DNA of 64,000 nucleotides from Ailurus styani. Its lineage: Eukaryota > Chordata > Mammalia > Carnivora > Ailuridae. Position numbers and translations under genes: made by a program. The notes under the pieces were generated by a model. The model was given only the letters and a program-made list of their open reading frames with translations, was not told where the DNA came from and searched no databases. Positions 1-13,019 of this stretch are shown here, piece by piece. Position 1 is the stretch's first letter. Each line of letters begins with the position of its first letter. Where the stretch lies: contig LNAC01000036.1 in assembly GCA_002007465.1 (NCBI GenBank), forward strand, positions 6,403,852-6,467,851, in the 5' to 3' direction.

Positions 1-371
1 GCGGCAAACGCTCAACTGGGAATTGGGAAGTCTGGGCACTAGGTCCACTAGCCTTTGGTTCTGTTGCCCCCAGATGGGCCTCTGGACCTTCTGAGCCCTT
101 CCTTTTCCAAAAGGAAGAGAAAGGGATGCTCGGCTCTTGGCTCCCTTCTCACGCTGACACTGAAAGATTCCATGGCAGCTGGGCCTGCTCGGCCTGTCCG
201 AGCCTGGCGGCGCGAGCACCTGCAGTAGAGGTGGCACAGAAAGAGCACGAGGCCAAGGTCCAGGCCTTGGAAGAAATGAAGCATGGACAAATCTGAACTG
301 CATCGCCTCTACCGGTTTCTTCTGGCATTGTGAGGAAGAAAGAGATACCAAGAAATATCAAGGAGATAGCA

Positions 372-566
372 TTTTTTTCAAGATTTTATTTATTTATTTG
401 AGAGAGAGAGAGAGCAAGCACAAGTAAGGGGAGCAGCAGGCAGAGGGAGAGGGGAAGCAGGCTTCCCTTTGAGCAGGGAGCCGGATGTGGGGCTCGATCC
501 CAGGGCCCTGGGATCACGACGTGAGCCGAAGGCAGGTGCTTAAGGACTGAGCCACCCAGGCGCCCC
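372..566 (-). mobile_element. CAN-SINE (tRNA-Lys derived)
   Basis: Reverse-strand element: T-rich tail at left, (GA)n, then the body ending gccacccaggcgcccc. Perfect 12-bp target duplication aaggagatagca at 360-371 and 567-578. Head variant lacks 'gcctctgcc', so not the youngest mustelid type. Confidence 0.93.
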
Positions 567-578
567 AAGGAGATAGCA

Positions 579-1252
579 GCATTTTAAAAAGCACGAAGCC
601 CATTCACTTTTCTAGGGAAGCGTCACATTCGGGTGTGACTCTCAGAAGGCTCTCTGGTAGAATGAAACAGTGGCCCCATCATATCGCTTCTCCATCTCAC
701 CTTGGATTCCTGAGCAGAATCAAAGCGGAGACAATCCTGCCGAAGCCCCCGTCTGAAGAACAAAGTCACAGAGTTTATCAGTCACTCAAGAATCAACACC
801 TTGTGCCTTAGAAAGTAATAAAGCCCATCACTGGGAAACCGTAACATCCCATGGAGGAAAAGAAGGCGAGTCTAACAGAAATCAGTCCCTCGAGGTGGGA
901 GGGCCCAGAGTGAGCCACCGCCATTTACACTGTGAACAGTGACTCAGTCTTTCAAGTGGAGTGACTGACAAGCCAACACGGGACGGCAAACACGGGGCAG
1001 CGTGGGGCGGCCGAGCACAAACATACAGCCATTCGCCAAAGAATGGGGAGGTATGCGTGGGAAAGAAACCACTTGATTTCAGCGGTGGAAACAACAGACT
1101 ATTATACCCACTATCCTGAACCAAATCAAATGAATGACACGTTGGCTATAATTTCAAAATACTTTTATGCAAGCACTTAAGTCCCCAAAACTGTCGCCTC
1201 TCCAAAAGGCAGTAGAGACGTCACTTCCTCTGGACCTCAATTCCCATATCAA

Positions 1253-1304
<52 letters not shown>

Positions 1305-3717
1305 AAACAAGAAAGAGAATCAGAAATAGTTCACACATGGAAAGACCTGCCTCTGACCGAAATCCAAAATTATTTGGCTGGTATTCAGTTTGTGAGGGGG
1401 AAAAAAAAACCTTGGTAGGAAAATTCATCAACTCGTTTGTAGTTCTCCTTCTGCAAATGGACAGTGTTGCTTATTTGCCGTTTTGGGGATGCAGACAGGT
1501 CTTCAAATTAGAGCAATTAATAGAATTTTGACTTGTTTCCCCTTTGCCAATGCAAGACGGTAAGATAGATTTTATTTTCTTTTTAGTTGCACGTGATTAG
1601 CACTTGGCTTTCCATGTCTATGAGAGGCCGGCAGTCATTAAGGGGTAAAAGCACTGTACCTTGCAAAGAAATGCATTAGAAGAGGGACCTCGCTAATCTT
1701 CCTAATCTTATCTCTCACTCCTGGACTCACACAAACCACACTCCATCCAGTCTAATCAAGTTTGTGAGATTCTGTGTTTTCCCACTACGACGTCTCGACG
1801 TCTCCGCTTCTAGCATCTCTGAATATCCTCCACCCATCTCCATCTATCAAGATCCGTGTATTCCCAAAAGCCTATGTCAGAATCCACTCTCCCCTTTGAT
1901 TTTTCTTCCTCTGAATTACTTACTGCCTTGTGCCTTATCAACCTGGGAGACAGAAGTCCTGGCTTTTTGTAGAACTTCACACTTATCTGCACAAAGTGGA
2001 GCAGATGAATGTGGAAATGACTAGAATGAAGAATGTATATTTCTTTTCTGATGCCACTCTATTAAAATAGGTTGCAAATATCATTACGATCCCAATTTTT
2101 TTAAGGTACATTCCATAAAAAGATCTCAGTGTGGAAAAACAAAAACAAAAATGCAAAAGGGGTGGATGTTAATGTTTCAGATTTAAAAGACAGAAACTAA
2201 GTATCTTAACACAATAACCTTTTTTATGAGACTATTCTATTCGATTTCCAGGTTTTGCAGACCACTCAATAAAGAGGTCAGTTTCTTTCAGAGCTCATAT
2301 TTGCTGCAACCCCTGCCCCCTGCCAAAATGTAATCAAGGCTATTCTAATCCAGACAGAAAACAACCCTGCCTAGCTAACTAAACTAATTAAGCCAGATTC
2401 TTTTTCCCATCAAAGGAAAGAAAAAAACATTTTAGAGACAGATCCTGAGAACCCCAGCAGGCCACCATGTGCTCCTTATGCCTGGCTAGGAGGACACCAT
2501 ATATATTCACTCTGTCTCAAGACAAAAGAGAGATGGAACATTCCAGAACAATCAGTCAGAAGACCCTGGAGTCAGCAGCGAACACTACTGATTTCTCTCC
2601 TTCTCCCCTAACAAATATAAGGGAAAGAAGTGAGGGAATCTTCAGCCTCCAGTGGCCTGCACACCGAAACTCGTTGTAAGGCCTCGATCCCCCCACTTCA
2701 CCCAAGGAGCCAGGGCAGCCGCGTGGACTCAGCAACAGCAGTTCTGCGGCTCATAAAATTACAACCAAACTTTTCCCTTTGTTCTAGCAAAAGACTTCCT
2801 GTGAGAAAGCAGTAATCCTTTAAAGCTTTCCAGCCCAGAGGTGTCTCCTGGTTTGTATTCCCCCAGCCCCAGCCCCCAGAGGAAAAGCTCAATCACATCA
2901 CAAGGCATTTCTTGGTTCCAAGCTGTACTGGGGCTCAAGGACTCCTGGTGAGGAAAGAAAACTGGTCATCTGAACATCCTTCCCTGGGATCTGTCTGAAG
3001 TGTAGACAAGCAGCAAAGATGAATATTAATATGCCTTCCATCATCAAAAGCTATTGCATACCCAAAGGATGATAAATATTTTAATCAGTTTTCAGCTTGT
3101 CTAGCGGAAGTCAGTTTACTCCTCAGAGACTTCCCTAGTTCTGTGCCCAAAACCTGTCCAGTATACATTGCTTTCCCTATATGACTTCCAAAAATTAGTA
3201 ATAAAAAGTCCAATCTTTGTTGGGGAACTCATTTAATTTCTTGACAATTTTACTCTGTTAAGTTTTCCAAGAACAGGAAAATCTAAAACATGAAGAACGC
3301 CAAAAGATGAGACAAAACACCACGGTTCTAAGTTTTAGCAGCACTGCTGCTAATAAGCTAATTACGTCTCACATTTTAAAAAAATTTTTTTTTCATATTT
3401 GCATAAGTTGTTTGCCAGTGACTGCTCAATCTTCTGTGTAAATGCCAAAGGCATAAAACAGGACCTTCTCAGCCATCCTCTGCGCTCTCTCGATATTATT
3501 TTTTAAATGTTAAAGGTGTTTGGGGGTATTGTTGGTTGGGGGTATTGTTGGGAGGGTTACATTTGTTTAAAAAATAAAACTAACCCCACAGTATTCCTGT
3601 TAAGCAGGACCTGACATTTTCGGGAGATTAAACAGTTAAAAAGAATTTATTAAAGGCCGTGCTGCCTGACGTGGGTGGAGGGAAATGGCTGAACCGGAAC
3701 GCTGACAGTTTCTTCAG
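579..3717. other. Intronic sequence, mostly unique
   Basis: Apart from the (GA)n tract at 1251-1301 I recognise no repeat family here. Short open frames (maximum 86 codons) lack splice or coding signatures. A near-duplicate 'gggggtattgttgg' occurs at 3522-3551. Confidence 0.5.
1251..1301. repeat. A-run followed by (GA)n microsatellite
   Basis: Eleven A then about 20 GA units, with no attached SINE body. It may be the tail of an eroded element or an independent microsatellite. Confidence 0.9.
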
Positions 3718-3730
3718 CAAGTAAGTGTCA

Positions 3731-3968
3731 AGGGCACCTGGGTGGCTCAGTGGGTTAAAGCCTCTGCCTTTGGCTCAGGTCATGGTCTCAGGGTCCTGGG
3801 ATCGAGCCCCGCATCGGGCTCCCTGCTCACCGCTGAGCAGGCTCCCTGAGCCTCAGCGGTGAGCAGGGAGCCTGGTTCCTCCTCTCTCTGCCTGCCTCTC
3901 TGCCTACTTGTAATCTCGCTCTCTCTGTCAAATAAATAAATAAAATCTTTAAAAAAAAAAAAGACAAA
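3731..3968 (+). mobile_element. CAN-SINE, mustelid-type head, with internal inverted repeat
   Basis: Head gggcacctgggtggctcagtgggttaaag, (AAATA)n and poly-A tail. Perfect 13-bp target duplication caagtaagtgtca at 3718-3730 and 3969-3981. The body contains a perfect 21-bp inverted repeat (3817-3837 with 3852-3872, 14-nt loop) absent from normal copies. See findings. Confidence 0.95.
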
Positions 3969-3981
3969 CAAGTAAGTGTCA

Positions 3982-4440
3982 GGTACCTACTACGTTCCAG
4001 ACACTGTTCGAGGAGCTGGGGAAATTACACTGAATGAGACAAAGTCCGGCTCTCACAGGGATTATAGTAGGTAGAGGCAGACAATAAACGAGTATCATGG
4101 CAGATGGTGGAGAGCAATAGGAAGCAAAGTAGAACAGGGCAAGGCACTCGCTATCATAAGAAACTCTCTCCAAGGAGTGACATGAGCAGAGAGACCTGAA
4201 AGAAGTGAGGGAGTCATGCAAATTAACAGAGGGAAGAATATTCTAGAAGGAGGTGACAACAAATGCCAAAGCCATGATGCAGGAGGAAGCTGGGCGGGTT
4301 CTAAAGACAGTAGGAGGGAGAGTGGGGGACAGGGAGGGAGAAGAAATAATGTTCTGGGGGAGGTGAGGGGGGTGGACAGATCCTGTAGTGCTCTAGGCTC
4401 GTTGCAAGAAGTGGGATGTCTGCACATGATGTAAGGTCGG
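3982..4440 (-). mobile_element. L2 3' region (ancient LINE)
   Basis: Reads like the reverse complement of the L2 3' end: tacctactacgttccagaca, then gacaataaacga, then gagacctgaaagaagtgagg, then an ATTCTAGAAGG-like motif. Continues to about 4440 where the next SINE lies close by. Confidence 0.8.
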
Positions 4441-4489
4441 GCTGGGGAGTGAAATACCAGACTTATATTTTTAAAAAGAACATTCTCTA

Positions 4490-4637
4490 GGGATGCCTGG
4501 GTGGCTCAGTCAGTTAAGCATCTGTCTTCTGCTCAGGTCAGGATCTCAGGGTCCTGGGATCGAGCCCCACATCAGGATCCCTGCTCGGCAGGGAGCCTGC
4601 TTCTTCCTTTCCCACAGCTCCCCTGCTTGTGCACATG

Positions 4638-4698
<61 letters not shown>

Positions 4699-4740
4699 AA
4701 ATAAATAAAATATTTAAAAAAATAAAATTTAAAAAAATAA
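4490..4740 (+). mobile_element. CAN-SINE with long (TC)n
   Basis: Head gggatgcctgggtggctcagtcagttaagc; 27 TC units at 4641-4694; complex A-rich tail with repeated aaaaaaataaaat. Target duplication not clear. Confidence 0.92.
4641..4694. repeat. (TC)n microsatellite in SINE
   Basis: Uninterrupted TC dinucleotides in the pyrimidine linker of the SINE; likely length-polymorphic. Confidence 0.95.
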
Positions 4741-5003
4741 AATCCCCTCACAGGGATGGACACAGGGTGGGAAAAGTAGGGAGACTGTTTGGACAAATGA
4801 CGGTAGTTCTTACCAAAGTGGTAGCACAGGTGGTGAAGGGTGGCCAGATCATGAGTATTTTGAAAACAGAGTTAACAGGATTCACTGATAAATCAAGAGA
4901 AGTCCAAGATTACAGGCTCAGTAACTGGACAGTACAAATTATTGAACTGTGTGATCCTGGGAGAAAGACTTGGAGATGATGGGAATCAAGAGTTTGGTTT
5001 GAG

Positions 5004-5200
5004 GGTGCCTGGGTGGCTCAGTGGGTTAAAGCCTCTGCCTTCGGCTCGGGTCATGATCTCAGGGTCCTGGGATCGGGCCCCACATCAGGCTCTCTGTTCA
5101 GTGGGAGCCTGCTTCCTCCTCTCTCTCTCTGCCTACCTCTCTACCTACTTGTGATCTCTCTGTGTGTGTCAAATAAATAAATAAAATCTTAAAAAAAAAA
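5004..5200 (+). mobile_element. CAN-SINE, mustelid-type head
   Basis: Head gggtgcctgggtggctcagtgggttaaag. Flanked by aagagtttggtttgag (4988-5003) and aagagcttggtttgag (5201-5216). A third copy follows the adjacent L1 tail. Confidence 0.95.
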
Positions 5201-5216
5201 AAGAGCTTGGTTTGAG

Positions 5217-5398
5217 ACCATAAGAGATTCTTAATCTCATGAAACAAACAGAGGGTTACTGGGGGGTGGGGATAGGGTAGATGATGGCTTATGGACATTG
5301 GGGAGGGTTTGTGCTATGGTGAGTGCTGTGAAAGGTGTAAGCCTGATGATTCACAGACCTGTACCCCTGGGGCAAATAATAATTATTAAAAAAAAAAA
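5217..5398 (+). mobile_element. Carnivore L1 3' end, heavily 5'-truncated
   Basis: Contains the carnivore L1 3' UTR end: 'ttaatctcatgaaacaaa', 'tatggacattggggagggt', 'ggtgagtgctgtgaa', 'gattcacagacctgtacccc', then A tail. About 180 bp only. Followed by agagtttggtttaag, the third copy of the local target duplication. Confidence 0.9.
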
Positions 5399-5414
5399 AG
5401 AGTTTGGTTTAAGA

Positions 5415-6481
5415 TATGTTAAAGTTGAGATATTATGACGAAATAGCCAAACACGCCCACCTTCCCCAACCACTATTCAGGTCTCCAAGACGTCAGACCC
5501 CAGTGCCCAGATGATATTAATAGATAATATTAATTTATTACAGGCATTGGAATATCCCACCACTTCCATCAGTTAAAAAATTCACTGTTAACTGCATGAA
5601 AAGTTTATGACGTTAGATAAAATACAAGCCCTCTTGATCCCCCAACATCTGTTAAAGATCTGATGTGTTATTCTGGTATTTCATAATTGCTCATTTAAAT
5701 TAATAATATTTAAGTAAGGGGATATACATTATCAGTTTACCACCTGTTCCAAGTCTTCATAACCAAAGCAGATATGTCTGAAACAGTAGAAATTAATTTT
5801 GAGTACAGCCATAGTACTCCAGATTTTTATTTGAAGGCTAATTTTGTCAATCAATCAAAAACAAGTTGAGGTTATCTGAGATTTTTAAAAACATCAAGGA
5901 AAAATTTACAAATGAGATCGTCACAGGTGGTTCCAGATGGGCTGAGGTCATGCAGAGGAAATACAAAAAAAGTCAATCATAATTTACGTGTTAGGGGAAA
6001 AGATGGTGTTAAAAATATCATCTACAAATGATCACAGAGATACTTTCAGGAATACTGAAAAGGCAACATATCAAGTTTCCCTTAGTTTAAAAAAAGGTCA
6101 TTCTTTTGCAGATGTCAATGAAAAGAGAGCAGGATCTTGGTTATGTTACCCTTAATGCACGGAAGAGCTGACTTAATGTGTTCCCAGAGCTCTCTGGTAA
6201 GTCAGACTTTGGCACTGGGAGCACATTTCTCTACAGAGACATTTTTGCAAAATATGGAAAGCTTCCCAGCCCAGCTTCCCAAAGTATTTAGCCCACAGTG
6301 GGTAGAAACATTACCGGAGTAGCACTGGGCTCCAATTCATTGAGTCCCTCTAGCTCTAGGACTGACCCGGGTTGGGGAGGAAGGGAAATGAGAAAAGGGG
6401 AGGGACGCTGTCACTAAGAGGGACTCAGTCAAATGACCTCTAAGTAAGGGCTCCTAAACTGAGCACTGTTTACACTCCCTT
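5415..6481. other. Unique intronic sequence
   Basis: AT-rich sequence with no recognisable transposon, RNA gene or splice-bounded coding segment. Confidence 0.45.
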
Positions 6482-6495
6482 TAAAATCACTGGTG

Positions 6496-6699
6496 TTTGG
6501 GGCGCCTGGGTGGCTCAGTCAGTTAAACGTCTGCCTTCAGCTCAGGTCATGATCTCAGGGTCCTGGGATTGAGCCCCGTGTTGGGCTCCGTGCTCAGTTG
6601 GGGAGTCTGTTTCTCCCTCTCCCTCTGCCCCTCCCCCTGCTCATGCTCTCTCTCTCTCTCTCTCTCTCTCAAATAAATAAATAAGACCCTTAAAAAAAA
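6496..6699 (+). mobile_element. CAN-SINE
   Basis: Starts at the ggggcgcctgggtgg head and ends in (AAATA)n and poly-A. Perfect 14-bp target duplication taaaatcactggtg at 6482-6495 and 6700-6713. Confidence 0.96.
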
Positions 6700-7375
6700 T
6701 AAAATCACTGGTGCTGATGCCTTGCATATGTACCGCATTTTATATGTTATGTCTTTTTCATTCGATCATCATTAACAATTTTCTTCAGAAGGTAACAGTC
6801 TTAGGGACCATTCATTAACCAGCTTGGGGAAAAAAAGATCCTATAATCTTGGTAACATTCCCAACAACCGGCAGACATCCTTTGGAAATCTTGCTTTCCT
6901 TTCAAAACTGTAGGCCTGCTGATTTTTTTTAAACATAACTTCATTCTTCTAGACAGAGACTCTTCTAGAATATCTCAAAGGTCTTTCTAATAAGATAAAT
7001 GACAGACTGGGGTTGAATTTACTGCCTCACTCCCCACCTCAGCCACCCTCCAAAAGGACTAGAGGAAATAAGGTATATAATTGTTTAAGGCTGTAATTTT
7101 TCCAGAAAAAAAAATGGAAATTACTGACCCCCCAATCTGGCACCGGGGGTTCTGACTCACATCTGAAATGCTATGATGGTCGACTAGTCAAAGGAATCCA
7201 AAAGAAATGCCAGCAGCCAAGGCTACAAGAGCACCCCCGGGGAAAGTAGCAGGATCTTCACACCTTTGCATGAATCTGAAATCTGGGGTGGTTAAAATTA
7301 TTTAAAACAACCAAATTTGTCTATTTGTCTACATGTGTGAAACATGCATGTATGCCCCTGTGTGCACAGCACGCG

Positions 7376-7396
7376 TGTTGTGTGTGTGTGTGTGTT
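7376..7396. repeat. (TG)n microsatellite
   Basis: Ten or so TG units following cgcgtgttg. Confidence 0.85.
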
Positions 7397-7397
7397 T

Positions 7398-7475
7398 AAC
7401 AAAGGCTAGCAAACTGTAGCTAAAGCCTATGGACTCGAGGCTGAAAGAGAAGCCGTGGCTGTTTATTCCAGGTTT
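7398..7475. mobile_element. Possible MER5-like DNA transposon fragment
   Basis: 'ggctagcaaactgtagctaaagccta' resembles the 'ggtcagcaaactacagcc' end of MER5A (hAT-Charlie). Short and degenerate; tentative. Confidence 0.35.
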
Positions 7476-10400
7476 TGTCCGCGCCTGCTAACAAGAGTTA
7501 AGAGAGATGGCAAGGCTCGTACTTGGCGCTTCCCAGCTCCCATCACTCGCCTCACTGTTTTCAGCTTCTTTAGCCTTGTTCCTCTTGTGTGCGGAGCAGA
7601 GGCACCTGAAAGATCCTCTTAACATTCCTGGGATGTAACAGACACATCCTAGTACTTGGTACCAATAAAGCTCAACTCTCCTACAGCTCATGTAAGGGTT
7701 AAAAACAGAAAGTCCTACCCACTGGTTTGCTCTGATGTTCCTAGAGATATTGTCACTGGATGTATCCTCAGTAGAATTCTATTCAACACCTCTGTCTTTA
7801 AGTACAAAGCTGTAGGCTGTAGCAGCTTTAAGAAACATAAGTATCCCTTTTTTCTGCTGCACAGTATCTGTGTGTGAAATTCTCTAAAGGGGTTTAAGTA
7901 TTTACCCTGAACACTATCAGACGGTTTCTAAAATTTTCCTTATCCAGTTGCAAAAACACTTCAAAGAGAATCATAAACATAGTCCTTTGTGCTTTCGATG
8001 CACACTCTGTTTCTCAAGCTTAAGCCTGAATTCTCTTGGAATTGTAAATTTTTTCCCCCAAAAAGACAGGATACACAATGCTTTTTTTTTTTTTTAATTC
8101 ATTACTAAGTCTGCAGCGACTAAGGGAAAAAAACTGGAAAACTCCGAGAGAAATCCAGAAGGCAATCAAAGGAGGAATCAAAACCTGTTAGAAATTCATT
8201 GCTAAATTACACGTACAATTTCCCCTCAGATATTTAATGGAACAATGCGGCTGTGGGAACCGGCGGTGGGGGGCTGGGGAGGGAGGACGGTGGAAAGCAC
8301 TAACCTTCAGTGAACACGTTTAAGATAATAAAAAACATGAGCCAAGGAATTTTAGCCACTGTAGCTGAAAAGTGACTTTTTTGACTACCCCCCCGAATTT
8401 CCAAACCTAAATATAGAGATCCCCAAACTCAGTGTCAGTGTATATAATTTGAATTATTGAGTGCTTGTGACTGTTTACCTGCCTCCAGTCTGTGCTTATC
8501 CTGAGCCACTCAGCACTGCAGCCATTCAAAGAGGGAGAAGGGAACTTAACCACCAGACATCTCACACCAAATCCTAAATTACTATAATGTATTCTGCTCC
8601 TGTATCAGCGATGCTAATTCTGAAAAATGGAAGAGAGGATTATGTTTGCAAATATAATTCAGTACCACATGTGAACACTAAAGGGGAGGTATTTATATAC
8701 ACACACACATATATTTACATATACGTATATAAGTTGGTGACTTTCCGATTAACAGGGACCGAAAATTAATATTTATATCCCTTTCTTCCTCATACCCCCA
8801 AAATCTTTAATCCTGGAAGAAAGTTTAAAGTGAACTTAGCTACTTGAAGTGTAATAGAATAGCCAATACGGAGATACTCAGGATATATTTTGGTGTATGA
8901 AAAAGCAGCCTCGTTCCTCCATTCGCTTAAGAGAATTTAAAGTATTGTGGCGAGAGCTTCGGTAATCTCTCCGAAAACAAACAAACCGCTGCTCAGCCCG
9001 GTCCCTGCCTCGGACTGGGTCACCTGCAGGCAGACAGGCTCCGGCGGTGGGGCAGTGGGCAGGCCCATGGTGTGAGCTCCCCCAGATGATTTTACACAGG
9101 CCAGGATGACAAGGGAAAACGCAGGACGCATCTCGAAATTAAACTATTATAACCAACTTGTAAAGGACAACCTTTCCGTTCGTAAGTACATTTCTCTCTT
9201 AAAACTTTTAACAATGAGAAACCGGTAACAAAATTAAATAAAACACCTACTCGTTTTTCCACGTCTCTCTGCTCTCCTGTGCCAAATTGTAACATTAAAT
9301 GGGTAGAATTTAATGCAGCCTAGAGCTTACCTAACATAATTATATGTTGTGTTTTACGCTGTTTCGAAATGGATACATTAAAATGATCCAGTCTTGGCTC
9401 CTTCCCTCTAAAGTCAATAAAGGTTATGAAGGCCAACTGCCACATAAACACACTGCTATCCCAGCACGAAGAACTGTCAGGACAGGAAATGCAATTCAAA
9501 ACAATCAAAATGATCAGGATTCTACTCGTCTCTTCTAAAAGAAAGAATCACTAAAAAAAGAAAAAAAAAGGGGGGGGGCATGAAGAAATTTCTCTCCAGT
9601 ATATCAATCATCAGTACTTCTGAACATGTTTACTCTGGAAATTATTTTAGAATATTTCCATTGGATTATACTAAATTGACCTTTTGTTTCTTTAAGGTCA
9701 AAGGGAAATGAATAAATGTCATCAATTTAGAGGCCATCACACCTAGCATTCTTTTCTGTATCATTGTGAGTTTGATGGTGTTAAAACATTTTTATAGGTA
9801 AAATAAATGTCAGTTTTGCAAAGTGCGATACCAGACCCTGAGAGACAAATGGCCTATCCATTGAATCTCTGGCTACAGCAAGACTTCCTCACCTCACAGG
9901 AGACTTCGGCTTTTCATATTTCTCTTTACCCAGAGAGCAAAGCTCGTACAGTTTCTTTCAAATGGTAACTCTCTCTTATCCTGAAGAGTCGCCTCATGAT
10001 ACACTAATCTTGGTTGTGAGGTGGTGGGTTGGTTTAAGAAAATAAAATAAAATACAAACATCTGAAGAGCGTTCCAGAACAGAGAGCAAAGATGAGAGGA
10101 AAAGGCAAGGCTAAATTCTTAGGTTATGTTAAAGGGTTGTGCAGCTTTGGGCTTAAGGGCTCACAAATTCAGGAGGTAATATTCAGGGAGACTGTGATGT
10201 TTTCTCAGAATGTCATTCAAATATAAGGTTTAACATTTACATCACAAGAGCAAGCACAGAGTAAAACTATCCTGGGGTGGGGGAGAGAAGTGGTGAGAAA
10301 AAACAGTGTGATAAAAATGGTACTTGCTGGAACAGAGAATGGGAAGTAGAGGCTAGTGGAGTTTTAGAGCCAGTGGACTGAACTTTCTGAAATATGTGGC

Positions 10401-12389
10401 TGGTTATGACATGTGAAGAAGCAATTACCATTAAGGGAAGAAACACGATTTCAAAGCTCATTTTCCATTCTTCTGTATCCAACCCGAGACTACACCTTCC
10501 AACCGCAAAGTGGGGCAAAAAAAAAGAACGCCGAGACGGAGAGAAATCACAACACCAGTCTCTTCCCTGGTACACGGGCCGTCAGAGGTTGCTTTACTCA
10601 TAAGCAAAAGGTGAAAAGTAATGTACATACTGCCCGAGGTTTTTTGTTTTGTTTTGTTTTCACCGAAAGAGATCGATGCTATGGTGCAGTACAGACAAAT
10701 ACGTTAAATAGAAAAGTCTTTCCACAACACGTACACGGTTTTACAATTAAAAAGAAAAAAAGCACAAAGATAAAGAAGCTTCATTTGTCCAAAAGGATAG
10801 TAATTTTGAGTAATATATTCACTGGAAGCAAAGCCAGTACGTTCAGAAATGCTGTTCAGATTAGTCTAATTCTATAGAATCCAAATGTGCACCAAACACC
10901 GCACTTTTTATGTTAAATTGCTGTTGAATTTGTTAACCCACAACTGATTTCCTGTGTTATGGAATCTTGGAGATTACAGCTAACTTGAAGCAACAGGGAT
11001 AATTCCTGACAGTTAATGGTACATTTGTATGCATTTTCCTGAAAGACCAGCATCTTGAGGCCTCAAACTGGTGGCTCAACATTGCCCCCTACTGCTCGCA
11101 ACTGCAAACACGTGACGTGGGCTGGCGCAGAGCAGGAAATTGAGGCGGCGGGTGCCAGCTCCCCCCCAGCAGAGATACCAGATGGCACTGCACTAACAGA
11201 GCCACAGAACCATAGACTTTCCCAATGATTATTATCTTCTGTCTCTTCCAATAGCAGAAATAAATTCTTACGAATTTGTTAAAAGTCATTTAGAGAGGCT
11301 TGAAGCCATGCTTAAATTTAATTTGGAAGTATAGCATCCCTTTTATCTTGGCCCAAACCTCCACCACGCTGATAACGATCACCCCGAGGCTGGCTGAGGA
11401 GAGACACTGAGGCCATTGATTTCACTCAGAACACTCAGTAATGCCACTTCGACTGCAAGGAAACTCACTCTGGAGCGTTCCCAAGACTGCTCTTCTTCTT
11501 GGTATTTTTTACACAAGAGTCATAAAGTAAAGAGAAGATATTCCACCTAACTAATGTGACCTGGCCTGATTAAAAAAAAACCCACAAAACTATAACTAAA
11601 GCTTTTAAATGAATTCATAATGGATATAATCGGTAAGCTCACAATACCAAAGACTACTCTTTAGAAGAAGGAAAAAAAAACCAAAACCTTGAACAGAAGC
11701 AATGCAAAGTTTTTGTTTGTTTTTTACAAAACCAATGGGTTCCTTTCTTACTTATTTGCCAATTCGGATTTTCTAATCTGTGGAGTTGCCAAATTATAAT
11801 CCCAACGTCAACCTGATGTCTTAGCGTCAAAGTCTGGCAAATAAAGAGGTCCTTCTAAGTCTTACGTGAATGGACAAAACCAGAATAGCACAGTAAGAAA
11901 TCCCCTGAAACTGAAGCTGCCTTTCTATATACATCCCATAAAAATGGAGCATACTCCACACAGGCTAATTTTAGGAACAGAACTAACTAAGGAGATTAAG
12001 GCATGGACTTTTCATTACCTCCGACTCAGTTTTACACTGAGACTCCGGTCTTTGGAGGAATCCATTTTTGTGATGCTATTAGTACAACAAAAGGAGGATT
12101 ATAACATTCCTTCCTCGGACATATATCCATGAACAGGCATGATTTAAAGATCTGAGGAGAGGTCTGGAAAGCAAGGACTTCCGGATTCTGACCTAGACTT
12201 TCCAACTAAGACCCCTTCTGGGTTGTGCCTTGATATTTTCATTATTACAAAATAGGGGTGAGCACCAGCTACGCACTTTTGCACCCCAGTTCACTGCTGC
12301 CAGCACGCTTCCCAGTCCGTGCCAGGGTACCACCTCCAGAGTTTCGCAGGTTTTTATCACTTCTCCACTACATTCCAAAGTCAACGGTT

Positions 12390-12660
12390 TGGAGGCAGAA
12401 TGGCGAAGTAGTGGAGGGCATGACCCTCGAGCCAGCCTTCCTGAGTTCAAATCCCAGTTCCCCCACTTCAGGGGCTGTATGATCTTGAGGAAGTTATGTA
12501 AACCTTTTGTGGTTCAGTCTCCTGGTTTATGAAATAGAGAACCATCAGACCTACTTTATGGGGTTGTCATAAAAGTTAAATAAGTTATATATAAAACATT
12601 CGGAATAGTGCCTGGTACTTCATGAGTATCACATAAGAGTCTGCTATTATTACTATTATT
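12390..12660 (+). mobile_element. MIR (ancient tRNA-derived SINE)
   Basis: Recognisable MIR landmarks in order: tagtggagggcatgaccct, gagttcaaatccc, tgatcttgaggaagttatg, ggggttgtcataaaagttaa, atagtgcctggtact. Typical mammal-wide divergence. Confidence 0.85.
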
Positions 12661-13019
12661 TAAATTAAGACTTAATTCAAAACTTGCAAGTGGCCTCAAC
12701 TCACCTTCCAGCTACACTTTCGACTACACCCCCTGACTCCGGGCTCCAGGCGGGCTGTCCTTCCCCGCTTGCAATCCTGGTAGTGTACTTCCTAGAGTCC
12801 GATGTTCCTCTCTCAGTGCCCTATCTGACCCTACTCCTCCCCATCCGAAGTTCCCAAAAGCCACATCTGCTGTTTCACAACAGTCCAGGTCCAGCGCTCT
12901 GAATTTAATACTCCCTCCTCTGGACTGTGATTTTTTTTTTCTTTTAATCTCTATTACAGGCTTTCATTTCAGCTAAGGTAACACCTGGCTACATTCATGT
13001 CTCTCTCCTTGTTAAATGA

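Larger units (their letters stand above)
6714..12389. other. Unique intronic sequence without lineage-specific insertions
   Basis: No CAN-SINE or carnivore L1 in 5.7 kb. Small simple repeats are present (TG at 7376-7396; CA/TA near 8698-8730). Open frames up to 154 codons (10413-10877) have no coding features. Confidence 0.5.

Noticed and set aside
48..361. Two overlapping minus-strand frames as exon 9 of FTO
   Set aside because: Translations do not resemble the FTO C-terminus, and the position is only 13 kb into intron 8.
1167..1418. Frame coding (Arg-Glu)n
   Set aside because: Produced by the (GA)n microsatellite, not a protein repeat under selection.
4641..4694. (TC)n and CAN-SINE arrays as a CRISPR-like repeat array
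   Set aside because: Repeats are dispersed retroposons with target duplications and a microsatellite in a mammalian intron; no spacer structure.
10413..10877. 154-codon plus-strand open frame in intron 8
   Set aside because: Lysine-rich because of A-rich sequence, no domain, no exon borders.
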